DNA of 64,000 nucleotides from Micrasema longulum (lineage: Eukaryota; Arthropoda; Insecta; Trichoptera; Brachycentridae), in assembly GCA_022494885.1 (NCBI GenBank), contig JAGVSM010001251.1, forward strand, positions 62,001 through 126,000, in the 5' to 3' direction. This document shows positions 55,516 to 64,000 of this stretch, piece after piece (position 1 is the stretch's first letter; each line of letters begins with the position of its first letter). Position numbers and translations under genes: made by a program. Below the pieces are notes generated by a model, which did no database searches, was not told where the DNA came from, and saw nothing but the letters and a program-made list of their open reading frames with translations.

Positions 55516-57500
55516 TGAATTAATTTAAAAAAAATATATTTTTACAAATAAATAGAGAAGAAGACTGCATAATCCTGATTTATACGAGTTTTTGAATCGT
55601 GGAAGAAAATCAGATTCGATCTGTGCACCTCTTTCTCGAAACTAGTATAAAAGTTCATTCAAGGCATTGTACCTTCGTTTTCTTATGTGAACTGCATGGA
55701 TGGCGAGGGGTATGGGAGAGAACTACAGAAGAGGGTTGGGGATCTTTTCCCTCCCTCCCGCCCCCTTCCTACCACTGCTTGCCCTTGGGGCGACCTCTTG
55801 CTGAGTTTTCCTCGAGACTCAGGAATAAGGAAGTCTATTGGTTACCAACATATAACATTTACGAATTGCATGGATTTCACAAAGACACGGTTTAGATTAT
55901 TTAACTCGAGTGAGACTTTTAAAATAGTCAATTGATGACTGATAATTCACTTCAAAATTTAAAATGTGATTTTCTATCGTTTTATCCTCATAAAATTAAA
56001 ATAAATAAGCTACTTCATTGATAGATCCTACAGTAAGAGCGTATGTTTTGCCATGCATTCTTTATAAAAAATTGATAAAATACAATTTATCTCTTTCAAA
56101 TGCAATTCGGAAACTATTAAATATTGCGGTGTAATTTATAATCCGTGATCTCCAAATTCACGTTTAAATAATGTTGTATTAACTTGATTTCCCGATGAAA
56201 ATAATTAATAAATGAATAAAATAAGGAAGCCTTTTGCATGGTTGAAAAATGTATTGGCTAGGTACTTTATTACACGGCGTATTAAACACAATAATTTTTA
56301 AAAATTGTTTGAAGGTTTTTTTTACATGTATACGTCTTAAAGGCTTATGTTTTAACTAAACTATTTAACGAAAAAGATGATGAAAAAAGATATGGAAAGT
56401 AAATAACAATTAAGGACAATATTTTGAATAATTATTGATTAAATAAATTACCTAAAAATAAATTATTAAATTAAATTACCTAAAAATAAATTATTTTTTA
56501 CATCATTAACGACATCGTTTTCCATGCCTATCGTTTCGAAAAAACTGCAAAACGGATATTACAAAAAAATATACAAGCTTCCAGGATCCGTACAGGTTAT
56601 AAGAAATTAAATATTTATAGTAAGTTGGTAATTAGAAATAATTTTTTTTGGCCACAACATGAATGTTAAGGTAATAATAATTCAAAACATAGTTGAGCAT
56701 TTCAGAACTTTTTTAAGTACAGTTTTGAAGAAGCACCGAAAAAAATATTATTTGTTTCGGACCAAGTCTAGATTTTTAATAATTTAATTAATAAAATAGG
56801 TTTTCAAATACCTCGTAGTAAATTAGAGTTAAATCAAACATAACGTCCATTGTATCGTGTAAAACTTGAAAATATTTAGACTTTGTGACTAAATATGCAA
56901 TTATTTGTCTAAATTCTCATTTTCGTTGCGAAATTCAATCAAGATACATTCGTAACGTAAATAATCATTAAGTTATAAAATATTTTAATAATACAATATT
57001 TAAGAATGTTACTTTACAAATTAAATATTATATATAGTTATAATCTTTTTGTTGATGAAATGACAAATCGAGATCATAAAAAAATTATATTATATAGGAA
57101 AATGAATATTTTAAATGTCAATGGTTTTGTATGGGGGTTTTTTTTTTGTAAGTGAAAAAATAAAAGAAAATTATTTTTTTTTTCGTTGGTACAATAGTTT
57201 TTTTTTATATGAAAGGGTTGGAATAAACTGTAATAGAAAAACGTTTATTTAAATTTTAAAGTGTTAAGAGAATTAATTGTCGAGGCTCAGAAAGAAATGT
57301 ACATAATTGAGTCGAACGTTTCGTGTTTCGAAATTTGAAAATTCCTCCAATTCACCAAAATAGCTGCAGTACAATTTATCCAATTAAAAGTTTTAGTAAA
57401 ATCCACGCCCACTCTGGCACTTAATAAATTATGAGAAATTACACAGCCACCTTCCGTTATCATTGCGTGCTTCCTAAATAATTAACGCAATATACAGGCC
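55516..57500. other. Unannotated stretch with one GC-rich patch
   Basis: A patch at about 55690-55830 (CCCTCCCTCCCGCCCCCTTC near 55750) is strikingly GC-rich; two overlapping frames cross it but neither has a motif I recognise. The remainder is A+T-rich. The last part (57270-57500) is upstream of the promoter below and may hold regulatory sequence. Confidence 0.35.
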
Positions 57501-57509
57501 ATCGATTTA

Positions 57510-57667
57510 TCTGTAGGGCGGGTGGGAGGGTGGTGCAGGCAGCGGGGTGGGGGGAGGGTGGTGGGAGAGGTGGGGGATGCACGCACGCGATTGGTCCGCG
57601 GCTCACGCAGCTGCGTGCCCCCGCCCCTTCCCCGCTCTACCTACAAACATCCCCAAAGCTCTCAGTT
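57510..57667 (+). promoter_or_regulatory. GC-rich promoter with GC boxes, CCAAT box and TCAGTT initiator
   Basis: This is the strongest GC island in the window. GGGCGGG at 57516-57522 and CCCCCGCCCC near 57618 are GC boxes, ATTGG at 57590-57594 is an inverted CCAAT box, and TCAGTT at 57662-57667 matches the arthropod initiator (A at 57664). No TATA box is seen at the usual distance, so it would be a TATA-less promoter. From the proposed start, 340 bases lack any ATG before the one at 58004. I infer transcription on the plus strand. Confidence 0.6.
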
Positions 57668-58003
57668 CATACGACGCCCGACTCCAGAGCGCCGCGTCGC
57701 CCGCCGTCACTGCCCTTTCGAATTCCGAACCATTCAACTGACAGCCGTGCGCCGTACAAATTGATACTTTGCATCAAACAAACAAACTTTTTAAACTATA
57801 AAATTCAACCGATTCGGGTGTTTGTGACTTCTCGAAGTTCTCAATTCTCTTTTCATCTTCGCGATCGTTGTTTTGAAATTTATAAATAAAATAACTTAAG
57901 ATAAGTGCGACAAATTATTAAGGGATTTTTACCGATTTTCTCGAGTGAAACAAACAAAGCTCTACTTATTTATTTTCAACAAGAGTGCTCAAAAGACTTC
58001 CAT

Positions 58004-58063
58004 ATGGTTCACCTGGTAGAAATTTACCGATCGGCGAAAGTTGAATACTCGCCATCGGTTATT
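58004..58063 (+). CDS. First coding exon of an unidentified host gene
   Basis: ATG at 58004 (context CATATGG, G at +4) opens MVHLVEIYRSAKVEYSPSVI, exactly 20 codons, then a consensus donor GTGAGT at 58064. It is the first ATG after the proposed start site at 57664, although chance would give several in 340 bases of this composition; that absence supports a real 5' leader. The coding part is less A+T-rich than the intron that follows. The next exon must lie to the right of 64000 or has not been recognised, so the gene cannot be named. Long first introns are common in developmental and receptor genes, but that is only an analogy. Confidence 0.5.
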
Positions 58064-59239
58064 GTGAGTATAAATTTTTTTTTTTTCCCAAATTCCATAC
58101 TTACATATTTGAAAAATCATTCAACTGCAATTTCTATATTTGACAAAATATTTAGAAAACCTTTACATAATTACGTTTTTACGAAAAAAAAAGTTAAAAT
58201 AATTTATTTTAAAGAATAAAAAAATAATTTTTTTAAGTAATTTTATTTGTTTTTTTATCGATTAAACTATAAAAAACAATCGTAAATAATGGTAATCGGG
58301 CATAATTTCTTTGATTTTTTATAAATACATTTAATTTTAAAGTCGTAAAATACTGTTTTTAATAAATTAATGTCAGCGCATCAATAAGCGAGTAAAGGTT
58401 TTTTCTGTTGAAAAACCACTCGTTACAGTTGTTTTGTCGGTTTCCCGATACCGCCGCAGAATTGTGGTGGCGCCACTTGATGGAAAACTCAGGTGAAAAG
58501 TTCTGGAAAAAGATAATTTCGCGTATTAAAAATGCCAATCAAATCTTGTTTTATCGTTGAAATATGTCAAATATTTCATTCCCAAAAAATAAATTACAAC
58601 TGTCATAAAAAACCTCCTTGAAAGTCATTTAAAATCAAAACAATATTGTTTAAATGTTTCATTTATTGTATAGGTGTTTTTTAATTATATTTACAAATTA
58701 CAAACATAAAACGGAGAATTTTTATTTCATTCTTCATCTTATCTAATTTTTTAACTTTCTTATGGGGTTATATGCATTGTTTTTTATTACACGACGTTAT
58801 TTTCAAAGTATACAAAGTGTCGTCAGTATTTCATCTAAAAATGTGTTTTTAAAATTGAATTGCAAATAAATTATCAAATAATATTTAAAACGGTTAAGAT
58901 AATCAATAATTTATTCATATTGTTATTGATATTTTCAAAAAAAAAAAAAAACCCAAATACCCTTAAATTCTTTTGAATTAATATTTCGTACAAAAAAAAC
59001 TCAACAGATTTTGTAATATTTAAAAATGTATCCTGTTCCTTAAATCTAAATAAATATTTTTTTATGAATAAGTTTTTTTTTAAAACTCATAAAACTTAAG
59101 CATAATGAAGTGTTTATATATTTGACAAAATATAAAATATAACCTTTTGATAATTTGAACTAAAACACCAATAAAACATACGAAAGGTATTTTTTAAATT
59201 AAAGGGGATTCCGAAAATTTCGGTGAATATTTTTCATTA
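58064..59239 (+). other. Probable first intron, proximal part
   Basis: A+T-rich sequence after the splice donor. A less A+T-rich block near 58430-58500 (GATACCGCCGCAGAATTGTG) may be regulatory. No second exon recognised. Confidence 0.4.
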
Positions 59240-59990
59240 TTATAAAATAAATATAAAAGAATTCTGTTTTAAACCACTATTTTTATTTCTACCGCCCAGT
59301 CAAAAGATATATAAGTTTCTAAATCAAGGTATAATTTCCTAATGAATCTCGTCCTATATAATTTTTAACAGTCTTTAATGAATATTTTATTGTTACATAC
59401 GGAGCTAATGATTCAAGTCTTTTTGTCATGTTGTTTTTGTTTAAAGATGGGAAATGTGAAATAAGATGTATACGATATTCAAAACGAGACAAGAGTGAAA
59501 ATAAATGATGTTTATTTGGTTATTAATTATTTAATTCCAATTATGAATAGCTTTTTTTAAGATTTTTAAGTTGTCCAATTTAAATATTTCATTTTTAATA
59601 AGAAGAATTTCCGTTCCAGTATCTTTATTAAATAAGAAGACATGGGAATATTAATAATTAAAAAAATGAATTATCATAAGAAAAAAGTAAAAAACTAAAT
59701 AATATTATTTATTTTTGTCCTCTCCTGTCTAGTTTTGAAGATCTCTCTCTACACCTCCCATATTCACAACATGACAAAAAGACATGGCCTATTTGTTTAA
59801 TTTATTTCAATGAAATATTTAATAAACGGCGTTAAAAATAAAGCAAAATTAGATTTCTGAGTCAACAAAGAGGTTGTTTAGCTTTGAAACCGGTTGGTTA
59901 AAAAGGTTAAAAATAAATGGTGGAAAAAAAAATTGTAAAAAATTTATTTGATATAATTAATAACCACAAAGTTAAAGCTTTAAACATAAA
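59240..59990. mobile_element. Foldback element, about 750 bp, with long inverted arms
   Basis: The left half (59240-59480) has AAACCACTATTTTTATTTCT, CTACCGCCCAGTC, ATGATTCAAGTCTTTTTGTC and AAACGAGACAAGAGTG. The right half has, inverted, CACTTTTGTCCTCTCCTGTC-type sequence near 59715, CAACATGACAAAAAGAC near 59768, GAAACCGGTTGG near 59886 and AAATAAATGGTGG. Ends share AACCACAAAGTT with the element at 4963-5365, whose whole interior resembles its left half. Non-coding. It lies in the probable first intron. Confidence 0.7.
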
Positions 59991-60619
59991 TTTAATGTTT
60001 TCAATGTTTTTTATATTAAATGCTTAATGTTTACATTAGGTATTTTAATAATATGTACAGTTTAAAAAATCCAAAGAGTGAATGTTTTCCGTGTGTAAAG
60101 TAAATACCTAAACTAATCAATGGCAATAAAGAACATATTTCGTAGATAAAATAGAAACTCGGGAATTGTTAAATCAGTATTTACCTACTTTATTTAAAAA
60201 TGTTATTACGTTTAATATCAAAATTTATGTATATTGGATTTCCCAACTCTGCTTATTGACTGTAAATGCTAACATATCTGCTTTTTTAACTCTTTTGGGA
60301 ATGTGTTTATAAATCCCACTAGAATTGTTTCTTTTACATTGCGTTACACTGAGCATGAGACGATATGTTTTGAAATACAGGTACTGAAATCAAATTTAAC
60401 TCGCATGTTCAATAATAATCTGTTTGCCATGATTTATAATAAAAAATTTCAAATAGGATATATAAAAACTTGTATTCTTTGCAGAATCGTGACTTAAAGT
60501 AAGGACATTATGTTGAGAGATTCGCACTTTTTAAATTTTTAGTTTATTGTTTGAACGTATCATATTTAAGGTGATTAAGGTGTGATTTGTTTGCGGAAGA
60601 ATAATGTCGTATTTGTGTA

Positions 60620-61020
60620 GAGTTTTAGCTTAGTCAACTTCTCTGTTTGCGTTCACGCTAGTGTCCGAGGTTCTCAGATCGGACTTATGTGTGCTCGTAA
60701 TTTTCGACCGTCTAACAATGGGTTTGGCTAATCCGGCACGTCCCGGACTAGAAAGACGCAATAATGGACGGCGTAAAACTCGGTCTCGCCGGCCCAGCTG
60801 TCTGAATGATTGAGCTTTTTGTTTTTTTCTTACTTTTTACTTTTCCCAGCCCCTTCCGCGAACTAGGGTGGGTAGCCACCTCCAGCCCTTATCGAATTAG
60901 TGCCTCCGCGGCTCCGGCTAAGTGCTCACGCTCGACCGAAGCTCAAATGCAATTTGCAGGCGAGTATTTAGGGACCGTTTGGCCTAGCTTTTGGTCAAAC
61001 TCATCTTCGTGCTGAAACGT
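60620..61020 (+). other. Unrecognised GC-rich island with short Arg-rich frame
   Basis: A clearly GC-richer block in A+T-rich DNA. An ATG at 60718 opens 31 codons rich in Arg (RPGLERRNNGRRKTRSRRP) ending at TGA 60811-60813. A T-rich tract ending TTTTCCCAG near 60847 could be a splice acceptor, followed by another GC-rich portion to about 61015 (frame ending NSSSC). It might be an alternative exon of the gene starting at 58004, a retroelement 5' end or a conserved non-coding block; nothing decides between them. Confidence 0.3.
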
Positions 61021-64000
61021 AACCTACATAAAATATTGCGTTATAATACATCACCTTGATTCTATTTCATTTCTGCAAACTTTAAACGGGATAGCCAGCC
61101 TTAGAATGAGGGTTGAAAATTTGAATCTCTTTAAAATGTACTTTCTCCCAATCCGCGTCAGGAAATAACTTTCCAGCTTTAGTTGAAATTTTAAACAGCC
61201 TGAGATGGCCCTAACGCTAGCATTCACATTTTAAATGAGTATGAAATAAACGTTCCTTGCTCGTTAAACTTAAATCTTCCTCAATGTTAAGAAAACAACA
61301 AAAATAGCTCTGGCACTTCTTTATCACGTTGTATACAAATGACTACTTAATGTGCCCCGTTTGGCTGACTCACCCACTTATAGCGTAGAATAAACGGCGA
61401 GAATTTGCATTGAAATTTTAATTGTTTGCCGTAATCGTAAAAAAATCTTGTTGATTTATCTTGACAGCTACGACTTTCTTTAACCGCAACATGCGAGGTC
61501 CTTATTTTGAAATGTGTTTATCTTTAGTTCTCAAACATTGACAATTATAAATGGATGTGTGTACTTAAACCATTTCTCAAAAATAGTTTTCATGTTGAAG
61601 CTCTGGTTAACTGTTTAGTGAATTTGAATAAATTAAATCTACGTTTTAGAGCAGTTGTCAGTTTTCTCGCCATATGCAAATTTTCTCTCTCTGTTCTTAA
61701 AAGTCTTCTTAACTACTTAAGATTAGCAGAGAGCGGGTGTTGTAATCTTGGTGGATTTCGCTGTAATGCTATTTGGCTAGTATTTTCGGCAGATGGATGA
61801 GGAGATGAGAAGCTCTGTTTGCAGACCTTAGAAGTGTATTAGCGACGATGCTTTCTGCTTTCCATACTATGTGGGCCTTCTGGAATCATGAATTATTCAT
61901 ATCATCGGTGGAAGTAAAAGCTTCCTAACGCACTGCGTTACGTGATAATGGAATTGTAAGCTTTTGTCACATCTGGAATTTTGAAAACTTTAAAGCGAAG
62001 TTTACGTAATTGTATTGCGCACTTTATTTGGACACTTCATGTGTCATATTATATTTAAGTAAAACGTAACTTATGGGTTTGTCAAAACTTGGTCTGCAAA
62101 AACAATAAAATGATTGAAAACTTTACTTGAATTAGTTATTTCTTAATTTAAAACAGCTAAATCCTCTGTTCTATCAACTTTAACTACAAGCTTCAAAAAT
62201 CACTTTTCTTATTACCGTAGAAGTTTTTAAAAGTTGCAATAATTTATTTTGCGCTTTTGCCATCATGTTTCAATTATCTATTCGTGTTCATATAATTGAA
62301 CAGCTGCTACTGTTGAAATATTGCCCAGAAACCGCCGTTTCCTACGTCATCATAAATTTCTACAAAACTGAAATACTGTTGTTACAGATCAAATATGCAA
62401 GGTACATAGCTAAAATGGGTTCATTGGATTTTTTTATATTCAAATAATAATTTTATTTTTTCCTCGCAGATAAGTTCAACACAACGATATTTTTAAAACC
62501 ATAAAATTGTGGTCCTTGTCTTATAAGACGTTTTTAAACGGGTGGCAAAAAACGGACGGTCAAAATGCGACGATTGCTGGAACTAGACCGGTTTGTTCAA
62601 AAGGGGAGTTTTTTTTTTTTTAATGCGAAGTGAACTTTTTTTTCTTATTTTCTCTTATGTAAAAATACATATAACATCAAAAACCTATTTTATTAAATAC
62701 GTAAACCCAGAGTCATACTTATAAGGTTTTTTTTCATTGTTTTGCTCTTCTTTATTCGTTATTTGTTAACAAGCATATTCTTGCAATTTACCCTTCAAAT
62801 GAATAAACTTCCATATAAACCATAAAGATAAATTTCTACTCAGCATTATGTGTTAAATTCAACTTATTCTAGCTATGTAAGACAGAGTTTGACCAAATTT
62901 CTCAAAATATCACAAGTCATTCACTATTTTCTATACCGTAATAATCAGTTCCGTATTTGTAATCAACTGCGCACACAAAAGTAAAGTAAGAAACACACAC
63001 TGAAGACAAATAGGATAAAACGTTCCTATCTAAGTCATAGCTCATTGGCCGTGCCCGGCAAACTAAAGACCCTAATGAGTACCTAGTGGATATTATGTAT
63101 ACATACTACAATACGGTCTCGTTTCTTTGTTTGTTTTTCTTATTATACGTGGAAAAACAAAAGAAAAATAATGGGCCTCGTTTAGTCGTTCTTATGAAAA
63201 AACGGTTTATTTAGCCAAAGTATCATTTTTCATAATCGAATAGTACAGATAAAAATAATACACGTTTTTTTTTATTTTAATCAAAACTTCAATTGGAAAA
63301 TACAGTTTTAGTCCAAATTGATTTTGTATTACCGATTGGGAAAATGATACCAGTAGTACATAACTTTTATTAACTTACAGATGACTTAACTTTTAGATTT
63401 CTCGGGATCTCTACCAGAAATAATTTGTGTAATGAAACAAGCAACCGTTCTTTGAGAAAATAGAATCTCTTTCTTATTAAATTTACGCGCACCCTACAAA
63501 CCTTCAGTTTACGGCAAATCAATTAAACAAAATCATTAATTTGTGATCCTTGTAGATTTTACGTCCAAATGCTCTTTTATCGACCCTTTCAATTAAAATA
63601 ATACCCCATTAAAACATAAACATCGGGGAATGTTCAATTTAGAATGTACACAACGCATTTTGTTCGTTCCCGAGAATTAATCTTTGACGTAATAAAAAAG
63701 CGGTGCGCCGTTCGCCCAATAAAATTTTGCTTACACAACCAAACAGGAGAACTGAGCAATTTTTAGCCCAAATATTTTACGAAATGTGAACCAAAAAGCC
63801 AACGTATTTTAAAATGAGTCATACGAAGGCACTCTTTTATATTTGTACATAATGTACACACCCTCACTACCACTGTCGTCAATTCGCTCGAGTGACTCTC
63901 GCTGTTCCTGTCAATTTTAATTTGCTGTTCTGACGACAACGTAATTAAATGATGTAACTTCATTGGATGGAAATTCAGTATGTTACGAAACTGAGTTTTA
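61021..64000. other. Unannotated stretch to the right edge
   Basis: No further exon, RNA gene or mobile element could be supported. Frames at 61555-61800, 62265-62447 and 63763-63963 have no recognised motif. Composition is slightly less A+T-rich than in the middle of the window. Confidence 0.4.

Noticed and set aside
55599..55935. 98- and 82-codon frames over a GC-rich patch as a gene
   Set aside because: Two overlapping frames are equally open because of composition, and neither has a recognisable motif or splice context.
57522..57889. Three overlapping frames over the GC island upstream of 57900
   Set aside because: They arise from the low stop-codon frequency in GC-rich promoter DNA; the leader has no ATG after the proposed start site.
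57905..58219. A 104-codon coding frame
   Set aside because: There is no ATG at 57905 (it reads GTG), and the frame runs past a consensus splice donor at 58064 into an A+T-rich intron; only 58004-58063 is taken as coding.

Overview
The window is A+T-rich (roughly 70%) eukaryotic nuclear DNA, most likely from an insect. The reasons are two tRNA-derived SINE families plus a probable third, mariner elements with TA target duplications, a PIF/Harbinger element with TAA duplications, several non-LTR retrotransposon clades, arthropod-style TCAGT initiators, and very low density of long open reading frames. The order cannot be fixed from the sequence alone. No bacterial-type operons, CRISPR arrays or rRNA genes are visible, and no intact functional tRNA was recognised.

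Layout. 0-6.7 kb: three broken non-LTR reverse transcriptase fragments, a foldback element and an internally deleted mariner with near-perfect ends. 7-20 kb: SINEs, inverted-repeat elements, a decayed LINE 3' end (12.1-12.6 kb), a possible composite LINE (13.2-13.8 kb), a microsatellite (18.5 kb) and a mariner-derived MITE (18.8 kb). 21-25.5 kb: a dense retrotransposon cluster in which one LINE is nested in another of a different type, followed by a long but 3'-truncated endonuclease/RT element. 28.2-29.8 kb: a broken, intron-containing gene of a multicopy insect protein family. 33-39 kb: SINEs, a 190-bp hairpin, an RTE-type fragment, a 0.94-kb TIR element carrying a nested repeat, and a LINE 3' end. 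41-43 kb: a LINE copy with a 7-bp target duplication and a PIF/Harbinger derivative. 44-56 kb: SINE copies, foldbacks, a candidate terminal exon at 50.4 kb and a split 98-bp tandem repeat at 52.6-53.4 kb. 57.5-58.1 kb: the best host-gene signal, a GC-rich promoter, an ATG-free 5' leader and a first coding exon with a splice donor on the + strand. From 58.06 kb to the right edge is therefore probably a long first intron, holding a 750-bp foldback and an unrecognised GC-rich island at 60.6-61.0 kb.

The window is mainly a record of transposon insertion, nesting and decay in intergenic or intronic DNA. The host genome contributes at most one well supported 5' gene end (57.5-58.1 kb) and one weak terminal-exon candidate (50.4-50.8 kb). 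Observations most worth following up are the nested LINE with an empty-site relative in the same window, the SINE family with a conserved central domain, two perfect palindromes inside transposon coding sequence, the retroelement inserted between units of a tandem repeat, and the recurrent CGAAAC-type motif shared by several foldbacks. All family calls rest on visual motif recognition; no database search was run.
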